A stretch of 64,000 nt of DNA from Bradyrhizobium cajani (GTDB lineage: Bacteria > Pseudomonadota > Alphaproteobacteria > Rhizobiales > Xanthobacteraceae). The notes under the pieces are model-generated. The model was not told the DNA's origin, did no database searches, and saw nothing but the letters and a program-made list of their open reading frames with translations. The position numbers and the translations under genes were made by a program. Numbering within the stretch: the first letter of the stretch is position 1; every line of letters begins with the position of its first letter. This document shows positions 1 through 7,969 of the stretch, in pieces. Location: contig NZ_WQNE01000027.1 in NCBI RefSeq assembly GCF_009759665.1, positions 59,190-123,189 on the forward strand, read 5' to 3'.

Positions 1-809
1 GGCTCGAGAGCCTGATCGGTCGCGGCTGGTTTTCGCTGATCTTCGTTGCCAGCGCCGTGGCCGGTGAGGCCGGCTCGCTGCTGGGCAATGGCTCCGGCAC
101 GGTGGGCGTCGGCGCATCCGGCGCCATTACCGGGCTCATCGCTGCGCTGTTCGTCGCGAGCTTCGATCCCGAAGCGGACGCCGATCAAACAATATCGAGA
201 TTGAAGACGTCGCTCTTCTTCGGCGTTCCGGCGCTGCTGCCGCTGGCCTTTGGAGCCTCCGGCAACGTCAACTATTATGCCCATGCAGGTGGTGCTCTGG
301 CCGGCGCCGCGCTTGCCATCATGCCGTGGCTCGCCTTCTGGTCCTATGACAGCCTGCCGCGGAGTGCCAGCATGACGCTGCTCGCAGGATTCATCGGATC
401 TCTGATCTGCGCCGGCTTCGCCGCCGCTCATTATTCGTCCTACATGGCCGATGCCGTGCACTATATCCGCGCGTCGGAAGTGCCGTCGAAGGCTGACGAG
501 ATAGTCAGTCGGTCTTCCGATCTCGTCACCCGCTACCCGAAAGATCCGCGGGCTCATCTGTTCCGAGCGATCTCCTTCCTTGAACAAGCGAACCTCAGTG
601 CCGCCGAGACGGAAACACGAACCGCGATGTCGCTCGCCGCTTCGGATGTGGCGGGCGGGCCGGTGCGCGTCGGGGCGCAGGGCTTGATGGCAGTGTTGAT
701 GTGGGCGCAGGGACGAAACAGCGAGGCGAAAGCCATGGCGGTCGAGCCGTGCCGTGCCAAGCTGGCCGACGTGCGTCGCATCTTGCAGAAGCAGAAGCTG
801 TGCGGTTGA
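1..809 (+). CDS. Rhomboid family intramembrane serine protease, C-terminal part
   Basis: The gene enters from the left edge: its reading frame is open from base 3, so the start is missing. The visible part has several hydrophobic helices with the rhomboid motif GASGA (catalytic Ser codon at 117-119) and a later AHAGG motif (catalytic His at 282-284). These two form the Ser-His dyad that cleaves transmembrane substrates inside the membrane. After the last helix (about nt 370-440) come roughly 120 residues with a TPR-like pattern (YPKDPRAHLFRA), ending in a soluble tail. Such tails are common in rhizobial rhomboids and may bind partners. Substrate is unknown. Confidence 0.88.
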   Translation, partial: LESLIGRGWFSLIFVASAVAGEAGSLLGNGSGTVGVGASGAITGLIAALFVASFDPEADADQTISRLKTSLFFGVPALLPLAFGASGNVNYYAHAGGALAGAALAIMPWLAFWSYDSLPRSASMTLLAGFIGSLICAGFAAAHYSSYMADAVHYIRASEVPSKADEIVSRSSDLVTRYPKDPRAHLFRAISFLEQANLSAAETETRTAMSLAASDVAGGPVRVGAQGLMAVLMWAQGRNSEAKAMAVEPCRAKLADVRRILQKQKLCG

Positions 810-841
810 GCGGGACGGTAGAGGCCTAGATCTCGCCGCAT

Positions 842-928
842 CGTCATTGCGAGCGCAGCGAAGCAATCCAGAGTCTTTCCGCGGAAAGTTTCTGGATTCC
901 TTCGTCGCAAGGGCTCCTCGCAATGACG
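842..928. repeat. Bradyrhizobium-type intergenic palindromic repeat (CATTGCGAG family)
   Basis: The element is bounded by CGTCATTGCGAG and its exact reverse complement CTCGCAATGACG. Inside is a second inverted pair, CCAGA/TCTGG. The same element recurs at 10972 and, shortened, at 12992. It sits between convergent genes and would form a long hairpin in RNA. Confidence 0.85.
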
Positions 929-939
929 AGCGGAGAGAG

Positions 940-2190
940 TCAACTCAGCACCCCCACCACCGCCCCCATCAAGCACGTCGTCAGCGTCCCCGACACGATC
1001 GACTTCAGCCCGAGCGCGTTGATCTCCTGGCGCCGCTCCGGGGCCATCACGCCGAGACCGCCGATCATGATGCCAAGGCTGGCGAAATTGGCGAAGCCGC
1101 ACATTGCGTAGAGCATGATCAGGCGCGAGCGCGCATCCAGCGCCTCGGGCGCCAGCTTCGAGAAGTCGACATAGGCGATCAGCTCGTTGAGCACGGTCTT
1201 GGTGCCCATCAGGCTGCCGGCGGTCACCGCCTGCTCCCAGGGCAGCCCCATCAGCCAGCACACCGGCGCCATCAAGAGACCAAGCAGGCGCTGCAAAGAG
1301 ATCGCGGCGCCGCCGATATTCGGCAGCAGGCCGAGGATCGCATTGACGAGATAGACGAGGGCCACCAGCACCAGCAGCATGGCGACGATATTGAGCAATA
1401 GCTCGAGACCAGCGGTGGTGCCCTTCACGATCGCGTCCATCGTGCTGGCGACCTCCATCTCCGGGTCCTCCAGCGCGCCGCCGGTGCGCTTGTCGGATGT
1501 CTCCGGCACCATGATCAGGCTGACGAGGATCGCGGCGGGCGCGCCCAGCACGGAGGCGATGACGAAATGCGCGGCGGCGTCGGGGATGAGGGGAGCAAGG
1601 AGCGTCGCATAGAGCACCAGCACCGTGCCGGCGATCCCGGCCATGCCGCCGGTCATCACCAGGAACAGTTCGCTGCGGGTCATCTGCGCCAGATACGGCC
1701 GCACGAACAGCGGAGCCTCGACCATGCCGAGGAAGATGTTGGCGGCGGTCGACAGCCCGACCGCGCCGCCGACGCCAAGCGTGCGCTCGAGCAGCCAGGC
1801 CATGCCGCGCACGACCGGCGGCAGCACCCGCCAGTAGAACAGCAGCGTCGTCAGCACGCTCATCACCAGCACGATCGGCAGCGCCTGGAACGCCAGGATG
1901 AAATCGGCGCCCGGCACCTTCAGATCGAAGGGCAGGGGGCCGCCGCCGATATAGCCGAACACGAAGGCGGAGCCGGCGCGCGAGGCCGCCGAGATCGCGC
2001 CGACGGCGTCGTTGATGGTGCCGAAGGCATGCGCAACCACGGGCAGCTTCAACAGCACGATGGCGGTGACGAAGGTCACGACGAGGCCGATCGCCGCCTG
2101 CCGCAGCGACACGGCGCGACGATTCTCTGCCAACGCGAAGGCGATCAGCAGCAATGCGAAAATGCCGAGTGCCGATTGCAGCCGCAGCAT
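940..2190 (-). CDS. Concentrative nucleoside transporter (CNT/NupC family)
   Basis: A 416-residue inner-membrane protein predicted to import nucleosides with protons or sodium. The length matches bacterial NupC proteins. It has about ten hydrophobic segments and the CNT signature near residues 315-326, GTKTVLNELIAY, which fits the family motif (G/A)XKX3NE. A GGVEAPLF-like segment (GMVEAPLFVRP) also fits the family's nucleoside-binding core. The ATG at 2190 has purine-rich GGGGACATC just upstream. It is a single gene, convergent with the rhomboid gene across a palindromic repeat. The exact nucleoside preference cannot be read from the sequence. Confidence 0.92.
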   Translation of the reverse strand: MLRLQSALGIFALLLIAFALAENRRAVSLRQAAIGLVVTFVTAIVLLKLPVVAHAFGTINDAVGAISAASRAGSAFVFGYIGGGPLPFDLKVPGADFILAFQALPIVLVMSVLTTLLFYWRVLPPVVRGMAWLLERTLGVGGAVGLSTAANIFLGMVEAPLFVRPYLAQMTRSELFLVMTGGMAGIAGTVLVLYATLLAPLIPDAAAHFVIASVLGAPAAILVSLIMVPETSDKRTGGALEDPEMEVASTMDAIVKGTTAGLELLLNIVAMLLVLVALVYLVNAILGLLPNIGGAAISLQRLLGLLMAPVCWLMGLPWEQAVTAGSLMGTKTVLNELIAYVDFSKLAPEALDARSRLIMLYAMCGFANFASLGIMIGGLGVMAPERRQEINALGLKSIVSGTLTTCLMGAVVGVLS

Positions 2191-2335
2191 GATGTCCCCA
2201 ATCCCTCAATGATTATGGCCGCGCCTGCGTTGCAAACGCAATGCCGGAACACCATCGAAGCCGTCCGCTGTTGACAAGCAGGTCCGCCTCAGTCACGCGG
2301 GGGCACGTCGAGATCAGGGGGCGATCGGTCCGGGG

Positions 2336-3634
2336 GTGACCCAAGAGGCGGTCCAAGAAACGGTCCAAGAAACGGTCCAAGTGACGATCCAAGAGGCGAA
2401 GCCAGAGCAGCCAGTGTCAGCGAATCCGCCGGTCAGTGCCCGCGCGCTCCTTGCTCATCGCGCCTTCCTGTTCTTCCTGCTCTCGCGCAGCCTGTCGCGC
2501 TTCTCCAGCCAGATCGCGGCGGTCGCGATCGGCTGGCAGATCTACGATCTCACCGGCTCGGCCTTCGACCTCGGCATGGTCGGCCTCGTGCAGTTCCTGC
2601 CCACGGCGCTGCTGGTGTTCGTCGCCGGCCATGCCGCCGACCGCTATGAGCGCAAACGCGTGGTCCAGCTCTGCCAGCTCGTGGAAGCAGCCACTGCGCT
2701 CTATCTCGCCGTCATCACCTATCTTGGCCTGGTCAGTGAAGTTCAGATCTTCATCGCGACCTTCGTGCTCGGCATCGCCGGTGCCTTCGAGAGCCCGACC
2801 ACGGCGGCGCTCCTGCCGCTGATCGCGCCGCAGGGCTCGCTCCAGCGCGCCACGGCGGTTTCCAGTGGCGCGGCGCAGGTTGCGACCATCACGGGGCCGG
2901 CGCTCGGCGGCTTCGCCTATGCCGTGGCGCCGCATCTCGCTTATGCCGTGATGGTGCTGTTCTGGATCGCTGGGATGATCCTGACCGGCTTCATGCGGCC
3001 GCGCCCGCAGGCGGTCGCCAGGGATTCGGGCACGGACAATATCTTCGCCGGTGTCCGCTTCATCCGCCGCAATCCGGCGATCCTCGGCACCATCTCGCTC
3101 GATCTGTTCGCGGTGCTGTTCGGCGGCGTCACCGCGCTGCTGCCGATCTACGCCCGCGACATCCTCCAGACCGGTCCGGTCGGGCTCGGCGTGCTGCGCG
3201 CCGCGCCTGCGGTCGGCGCGCTGCTGATGACCATGGTGCTGGCGCGTCACGCCATCTCGCGGCACGTGGGTCTGCGTATGTTTCAGGCCGTGATCGTGTT
3301 CGGCGTCGCCACGATCGTGTTCGCGCTGTCGTCCTGGATGTGGCTCTCGGTGCTCGCGCTCGCCGTGCTTGGCGCGGCCGACACGATCAGCGTCGTGATC
3401 CGCTTCTCGCTGGTGCAGCTCTCAACCCCCGACGAGATGCGCGGCCGGGTCGGCGCGGTGAATTTCCTCTTCATCAACGCCTCCAACCAGCTTGGCCAGT
3501 TCGAGAGCGGGCTGACGGCCGCCCTGTTCGGCGCCATGCCCGCCGCCGTGCTTGGCGGCGTCTGCACCGTCGCGGTGGCGCTCTTGTGGATGAGGCTGTT
3601 CCCGAGCCTGCGGAAGGTGGAGAGTTTGGAATAG
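2336..3634 (+). CDS. MFS transporter, EntS/MFS_3-like exporter
   Basis: A 432-residue major facilitator protein with about twelve membrane helices. The loop between helices 2 and 3 reads GHAADRYERKRV, the MFS G-x-x-x-D-R-x-x-R/K-R signature, and the overall pattern resembles the MFS_3 (enterobactin exporter-like) group. The chosen start is GTG at 2336. The first ~20 residues (QEAVQETVQETVQ) come from a 12-bp tandem repeat and are not conserved-looking, so a start further in is possible. Substrate is unknown; small-molecule or siderophore efflux is the family-level guess. It converges on the SDR gene at 3791. Confidence 0.85.
   Translation: MTQEAVQETVQETVQVTIQEAKPEQPVSANPPVSARALLAHRAFLFFLLSRSLSRFSSQIAAVAIGWQIYDLTGSAFDLGMVGLVQFLPTALLVFVAGHAADRYERKRVVQLCQLVEAATALYLAVITYLGLVSEVQIFIATFVLGIAGAFESPTTAALLPLIAPQGSLQRATAVSSGAAQVATITGPALGGFAYAVAPHLAYAVMVLFWIAGMILTGFMRPRPQAVARDSGTDNIFAGVRFIRRNPAILGTISLDLFAVLFGGVTALLPIYARDILQTGPVGLGVLRAAPAVGALLMTMVLARHAISRHVGLRMFQAVIVFGVATIVFALSSWMWLSVLALAVLGAADTISVVIRFSLVQLSTPDEMRGRVGAVNFLFINASNQLGQFESGLTAALFGAMPAAVLGGVCTVAVALLWMRLFPSLRKVESLE
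2341..2400 (+). repeat. 12-bp tandem repeat, five units, at the 5' end of the MFS gene
   Basis: Five imperfect units of the form CCAAGAAACGGT lie head to tail. In frame they encode a repeating Q-E-x-V pattern ahead of the first membrane helix. The unit keeps the reading frame, so changes in copy number would alter only the length of the N-terminal tail. Confidence 0.85.
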
Positions 3635-3645
3635 GGGTTCCTTCG

Positions 3646-3781
3646 CCTCTCCCCGCTTGCGGGGAGAGGCCGACACGCGAAGCGTGGCGGGTGAGGGGGA
3701 TTCTCCGCGAGTCCAATTCTCACCGTGATTGCGGCAGCAGCCCCTCACCCCAACCCTCTCCCCGTAAGAACGGGGAGAGGG
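3646..3781. repeat. Inverted-repeat pair of the CTCTCCCC family between convergent genes
   Basis: Two hairpins, CCTCTCCCCG-CTTG-CGGGGAGAGG (3646-3669) and a second with the same arm around TAAGAA (about 3754-3781), flank a spacer rich in GGTGAGGGG/CCCCTCACC. This is a common dispersed rhizobial repeat. Because the genes on both sides converge, it may also end transcription, although neither hairpin has a T-run. Confidence 0.75.
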
Positions 3782-3790
3782 AGAGGACCT

Positions 3791-4549
3791 TCAGCCCCGC
3801 CCGACGAACGGCATCTTCGTCGCCATCACCGTCATGGTCAGCACGTTGGCGTCGAGCGGCAGGCCGGCCATGTAGGCGACGGCATCGCCGACCGCCTTCG
3901 CATCCATGCGCGGTTCGTGCTTGGTGGTGCCGTCGGGCTGGAGCACGCCGGGGCCGTTGACCATGCGGTCGGTCATCGGGGTCGCGGCATTGCCGATGTC
4001 GACCTGACCGACCGCGATGTCGTACATGCGGCCGTCGAGATTGGAGGCCTTGGTCAGGCCGGTGATGGCGTGCTTGGTCGAGGTGTAGGCCGCCGAGAAC
4101 GGCCGCGGCGCATGCGCCGAGATCGAGCCATTGTTGATGATGCGGCCGCCGCGCGGGGTCTGGTCCTTCATGATGCGGAAGGCGTGCTGGGTGCACAGGA
4201 ACGGGCCGGTGAGGTTGGTGTTCACCACGGCCTGCCACTGCTCGAGGCTGAGATCCTCGAAGTTCACGGCGGGCGCGCCCATGCCGGCATTGTTGAAGAG
4301 CACGTCGAGCCGGCCATAGGTCTCCTTGACCTTGGCGAACAGCGCGGCAATCGAGTCCGACTTGGTCATATCGGCGGTGACGCACAGGCTTTTTCCCGCA
4401 GGGCCGAGCTTCGCGGTCTCCTCCAGCATGTCGAGCCGGCGGCCGGCGAGCACCACGGTGAAGCCGGCGTTCATCAGCGCCAGCGACGCCGCGCGCCCGA
4501 CACCGGTGCCGGCGCCCGTCACCACTGCGATCTTCTTTGCTTCACTCAT
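3791..4549 (-). CDS. SDR family oxidoreductase
   Basis: A 252-residue short-chain dehydrogenase/reductase, the classical length. The Rossmann motif TGAGTGVGRA is at residues ~12-21, NNAG at ~88-91, the catalytic Ser in NNGSISA near 138, and the YTSTK active-site motif near 151-155. The chosen ATG at 4549 follows AGGAAACG; a longer reading frame upstream runs into the Anbu gene and is spurious. It starts 26 bp after the Anbu gene ends, so it is probably the last gene of that transcript. Its substrate is unknown, and an SDR is not a usual member of Anbu clusters. Confidence 0.9.
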   Translation of the reverse strand: MSEAKKIAVVTGAGTGVGRAASLALMNAGFTVVLAGRRLDMLEETAKLGPAGKSLCVTADMTKSDSIAALFAKVKETYGRLDVLFNNAGMGAPAVNFEDLSLEQWQAVVNTNLTGPFLCTQHAFRIMKDQTPRGGRIINNGSISAHAPRPFSAAYTSTKHAITGLTKASNLDGRMYDIAVGQVDIGNAATPMTDRMVNGPGVLQPDGTTKHEPRMDAKAVGDAVAYMAGLPLDANVLTMTVMATKMPFVGRG

Positions 4550-4575
4550 CGTTTCCTGCCTTTTCTCTTGAGCTG

Positions 4576-5334
4576 TCAGGTTTTGGGTTCTTTTTCGTTC
4601 TTGTAGGGCGGCCGCGGAATGTTCTGATGCGCCGCGCGCAAGGCCGCCGACCAGCGCGAGCGCAGATCGTGGAAATAGGGCTCGCCCGCCTCGATGCGGT
4701 GGTTGAGATCGGCATCGCAGGCGTCGCTGCGCACCACCAGCACGTCGATCGGCAGGCCGACACCGAGATTGGAGCGCATCGTCGAGTCCATCGAGATCAG
4801 GCCGGTCTTCAGCGCCTCGTAGAGCTCGACGTCGTAGTGCATGGCGCGGTCGAGCACGGGCTTGCCGTATTTGTGCTCGCCGATCTGCAAGTAGGGCGTG
4901 TCGGTGGTGCACTCGATGAAGTTGCCGGCGGTGTAGATCATGAACAGGCGCATCCGGGAGCCCTTGATCTGGCCGCCGAACAGGAAGGAGACGTCGAACG
5001 AGACGTCCTCGGATTTCAGCGCCGGCCCTTCGGTCGCGTGCACCGCCCGGATCGCCCGGCCTATGCGCTGGGCCGCCTGGAACATGGTCGGCGCGTTCAT
5101 CAGCGTCTCGACCTCACCCGTGTTGGGGTCTTCCAGGCCCTCGGTCAGCGTGGACAGCACCGACTGGCTGATGGCGAGGTTGCCGGCGCTGGCGATCGCC
5201 ATGATGCGCTCGCCGGGCTTGGAGAAGATGTGCAGCTTGCGGAAGGTCGAGACGTTGTCGAGGCCGGCATTGGTGCGCGTGTCGGCGATCATCACCAGAC
5301 CGTCCCGAACCAGGATTCCGCAACAATAGGTCAT
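4576..5334 (-). CDS. anbu: Anbu, bacterial proteasome-type peptidase
   Basis: A 252-residue Ntn-hydrolase of the Anbu family, related to HslV and the proteasome beta subunit. The protein begins Met-Thr-Tyr-Cys. Removing the initiator Met exposes Thr1, and counting from it gives Asp17 (IAD-TRTNAG) and Lys32 (FRKLHIF), matching the Thr/Asp/Lys catalytic set. GNLAIS and the long C-terminal part also fit Anbu. The family is known to form helical or ring assemblies without an obvious ATPase partner, and its physiological substrate is unknown. The usual cluster partners (transglutaminase, alpha-E, circularly permuted ATP-grasp) lie upstream on the same strand, supporting the identification. Confidence 0.93.
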   Translation of the reverse strand: MTYCCGILVRDGLVMIADTRTNAGLDNVSTFRKLHIFSKPGERIMAIASAGNLAISQSVLSTLTEGLEDPNTGEVETLMNAPTMFQAAQRIGRAIRAVHATEGPALKSEDVSFDVSFLFGGQIKGSRMRLFMIYTAGNFIECTTDTPYLQIGEHKYGKPVLDRAMHYDVELYEALKTGLISMDSTMRSNLGVGLPIDVLVVRSDACDADLNHRIEAGEPYFHDLRSRWSAALRAAHQNIPRPPYKNEKEPKT

Positions 5335-5415
5335 TTCCAGTCCCCGAACGCGTTTGCGCGGAATTACTAGCCAATTTCAGGGGCCGCTCCAACCCCCGAT
5401 TCCAGCGGGGAAGTC

Positions 5416-5519
5416 GTCATTCCGGGGCGCGCGCCAGCGCGAGCCCGGAATCCATTGGGCGGCAGAGTCGGTGGATGAATGGATTCCGGGCTCGCGACTT
5501 CGTCGCGCCCCGGAATGAC
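5416..5519. repeat. Bradyrhizobium-type palindromic repeat (GTCATTCCGG family)
   Basis: Bounded by GTCATTCCGGGGCGCG and its reverse complement, with inner arms GGAATCCAT/ATGGATTCC. Related copies lie at 6916, 14680, 20038 and 21821. It separates the Anbu gene from the AhpD-like gene within the same-strand cluster. Confidence 0.85.
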
Positions 5520-5552
5520 AGGTGAGTTCTGCCGCCGCGACCGCGATGACCC

Positions 5553-5960
5553 TCAATCAGCGGCATCGACGAGGAACGCCTCGTCGACGGGCACGCCGAG
5601 CGCCGTGACCAGCCGGTTCGTCTCCGCGGCCATGCCGACGATGGCGAGCAGCTCGCCATACTCGGCCTCCGTCATGCCCTTGGCTCGTGCGCCGGCGGTG
5701 TGCGAATGGATGCAGTAGCTGCAGCCATGCGCGATCGAAACCGCGACATAGAGCATTTCCTTGACCTTGGGATCGAGCGCGCCGGGAGCCATCACCTCCT
5801 TGATGCTTTCCCAGGTCCGCCGCAGCGTCTTCGGATCATGCGCCAGCGCGCGCCAGAAATTGTTGACGAAATCCGACTGCCGCACCTTGCGGATGTCGTC
5901 GAAAACGGCGCGCGCTTCGCCGGAGAGCTCATCATCCGAAAGCAGTTTCACAGTCGCCAT
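5553..5960 (-). CDS. Carboxymuconolactone decarboxylase/AhpD-like protein
   Basis: A 135-residue, all-helical AhpD-like protein. The core motif is AHGCSYCIHSH at residues ~80-90, with the redox CxxC pair and the downstream His typical of alkylhydroperoxidase-D folds. Proteins of this size act as disulfide reductases or peroxidase helpers; true gamma-carboxymuconolactone decarboxylases lack the CxxC pair. It lies inside the Anbu cluster on the same strand, with repeats or short gaps either side. It may have been inserted or may be co-transcribed; the sequence does not show a functional link. Confidence 0.88.
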   Translation of the reverse strand: MATVKLLSDDELSGEARAVFDDIRKVRQSDFVNNFWRALAHDPKTLRRTWESIKEVMAPGALDPKVKEMLYVAVSIAHGCSYCIHSHTAGARAKGMTEAEYGELLAIVGMAAETNRLVTALGVPVDEAFLVDAAD

Positions 5961-6049
5961 GGGTCACCTCGCAGGTCTGGTCTGATCCTGCGACTGTAGC
6001 ACGCCCCGTGTGGTCAATCGGCGGCGCCTCGTGGCGCGTGCGGCTGCTG

Positions 6050-6898
6050 CTAGCTCTGTCGTTGTGACTGCGACTGCGATTGCCCGCCGCGGCCGGCCTG
6101 CTCGACCTTGACCGCAACCGTCAGCGTCTCCGTGCCGCCGCCATAGCGGGTGCCACGCACCGGGGCTGCGCCGAGGTAGTCGAGCCCGATCGCGACGCGG
6201 ACATGGGCGTCGGTGGCGCAGATGCTGTTGGCGGGATCGAAGCCGACCCAGCCGAGATCGGGCACGTAAGCCTCGGCCCAGGCATGGCCGGCGTCCTGGT
6301 GCACCGTGCCGTCGGAGCGCAGGAAATGGCCGGAGACGAAGCGCGCCGGCACACCGCCGGTGCGGGCGCAGGCGATGAAGATATGCGCGTAGTCCTGGCA
6401 GACGCCGCGCTTGAGCGCGAAGGCTTCGGCCGCCGATGTGCCGCTATTGGTCGGGTCCTCGTCGAAGGTCATGTGCTCGCTGATCTGCGTCATCAGTGTG
6501 TGCAGGAAGCCGAGCGTGTCGCTCTCGGCCTCGCTGCGCAGCTGCCGTGCGACCGCCGCCATCGCCGGATTGACGGAGGTGAGGTCGGTGGCACGCAGAA
6601 ACATGCCGGCCGGAAAGCGCTCGTCCGCGCCGCGCAGCACGCCGCCGGTGTCGTGGGTCTCGATCAGGCCCTCGGCGGTGATCTTGATGTCGCCGACCGG
6701 TCCGCAGGACAGCACGTGGGTGACGTTGCCGAAGGCGTCCTCATGCGTGTCGAGCCTGGTGTCGGTCGAGACGTCGATCTGCCAGTCCGCCACATATTGC
6801 CCGTCATGGCTGCCGGGCGTCATGCGCAGGATCTGGATCACGCTGGTGGCCGGCGGCTCGTAGCGATAGGTCGTGGTGTGCAGGATTCGCAGGCGCAT
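6050..6898 (-). CDS. Transglutaminase-like cysteine peptidase/ligase of the Anbu cluster
   Basis: A 282-residue protein. The N-terminal ~80 residues form the beta domain seen in bacterial transglutaminases (begins MRLRILHTTTYRYEPP). The catalytic triad follows: Cys in RGVCQDYAH (about residue 162), His in AGHAWAEAY (about 200) and Asp in VGFDPANS (about 217). The C-terminal ~15 residues are a Gln/Ser/Arg-rich tail, an unusual low-complexity end. In Anbu/ATP-grasp clusters this protein is predicted to hydrolyse or cross-link a peptide product. The substrate is unknown. Confidence 0.92.
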   Translation of the reverse strand: MRLRILHTTTYRYEPPATSVIQILRMTPGSHDGQYVADWQIDVSTDTRLDTHEDAFGNVTHVLSCGPVGDIKITAEGLIETHDTGGVLRGADERFPAGMFLRATDLTSVNPAMAAVARQLRSEAESDTLGFLHTLMTQISEHMTFDEDPTNSGTSAAEAFALKRGVCQDYAHIFIACARTGGVPARFVSGHFLRSDGTVHQDAGHAWAEAYVPDLGWVGFDPANSICATDAHVRVAIGLDYLGAAPVRGTRYGGGTETLTVAVKVEQAGRGGQSQSQSQRQS

Positions 6899-6915
6899 GG
6901 TGATTAACTTGCTCC

Positions 6916-7014
6916 GTCATTCCGGGATGGTCCGAAGGACCAGACCCGGAATCTCGAGATTCTCAGGTGCGCAATTGCGCACCATAGTTCACCCTTCGGG
7001 TGCCCCGGAATGAC
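6916..7014. repeat. Bradyrhizobium-type palindromic repeat (GTCATTCCGG family)
   Basis: Bounded by GTCATTCCGGG and its complement, with an inner GGTGCGCAATTGCGCACC palindrome shared with the copy at 14680. It lies between the transglutaminase and alpha-E genes and would fold into a hairpin in an Anbu-cluster transcript. Confidence 0.85.
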
Positions 7015-7020
7015 CGAAGG

Positions 7021-7965
7021 TCAGATCAAATACTGCTTCGTGATGATTTCGCCCAGCCTGGAATTGTCCGCGATGAATTCCTGAATGAATTCATGCACGC
7101 CATGCTGGAAAATGTCGTTCATATTGCTGTGTTCGAGTCGGTTGCGGATGCCGCGGGCGTGGCGCTGGGCCGGGCCCTGGCGGCCATAGGCGACGCCGAT
7201 CTGGTCCAGGTTGCGCACGAGATTGCCGTAGCAGCTCGCCAGCGAGCGCGGCAGGGTGTCGTTGAGGATCAATAGGTCCGCGATCAGCCAGGGTTTCAGC
7301 GTCTCGCGATAGACCCAGTGATAGGCGGTCAGCGCCGAGACCGAGCGCAGGATCGAGCTCCACTGATAGAAGTCGAGCGGGCCGCCGACATGCTCTTCCT
7401 CGGGCAATAGCACGTGGTACTTCACGTCGAGAATGCGCGCGGTGTTGTCGGCCCGCTCCAGATGCACGCCCATCCGCGAGAACCAGTAGGCGTCGTTGCG
7501 CAGCATGGTCCGGTAGGCGGAGCCGTCGAAGCGTAGCGAGGTCTCCTGCACGAAGCGCAGGAATTTTGCCAGATCCTCGCGCGTCGAGGCGCCCTTGCTC
7601 CAGGCTGCCTGGAGCTCGATCCAGGCCGAGTTGATGGTGTCCCACATCTCGCTGGTCAGCGCCGTGCGCACCGAACGCGAGTTCAGCCGCGCGGCCTCGA
7701 TGCAGTTCCTGATCGAGGACGGATTGTTCGTCGAGAACGAGAGATAGTCGACGACGTTGTGCTCGTTGGCTTCCTCATACTGCTGATAGAAGCTCGCGGC
7801 GACGCCGGCGGTGAGCAGCGCCGAGTCCCATTCATTGGTCTTGCCGATATAGGCGGCGGGAAGCGCGGTGACGCGCAGCGTCGCATCGATGGTGCGCGCG
7901 AGGTATTCGGCCCGTTCGACGTAGCGGGCGAGCCAGTAGAGGTTTTCGGCGGTACGCGACAGCAT
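7021..7965 (-). CDS. Alpha-E domain protein
   Basis: A 314-residue all-helical protein with the Alpha-E signature start MLSRTAENLYWLARYVERAE and the later MLRNDAYWFSRMGVHLERAD, a second copy of the same YWxxRxxxxxERA pattern near residue 155. The family has no established enzymatic role and is found almost only next to circularly permuted ATP-grasp genes, where it is taken to be a partner or a catalytic unit of a peptide-modifying system. Its start lies four bases after the ATP-grasp stop codon, so the two are almost certainly co-translated. Confidence 0.93.
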   Translation of the reverse strand: MLSRTAENLYWLARYVERAEYLARTIDATLRVTALPAAYIGKTNEWDSALLTAGVAASFYQQYEEANEHNVVDYLSFSTNNPSSIRNCIEAARLNSRSVRTALTSEMWDTINSAWIELQAAWSKGASTREDLAKFLRFVQETSLRFDGSAYRTMLRNDAYWFSRMGVHLERADNTARILDVKYHVLLPEEEHVGGPLDFYQWSSILRSVSALTAYHWVYRETLKPWLIADLLILNDTLPRSLASCYGNLVRNLDQIGVAYGRQGPAQRHARGIRNRLEHSNMNDIFQHGVHEFIQEFIADNSRLGEIITKQYLI

Positions 7966-7969
7966 CTGT

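Noticed and set aside
554..2209. Long minus-strand frame of 551 codons overlapping the CNT transporter
   Set aside because: It lies in another frame of the transporter gene, is extremely Arg/Ala/Gly-rich and shows no family motif; the 416-residue frame has clear CNT signatures.
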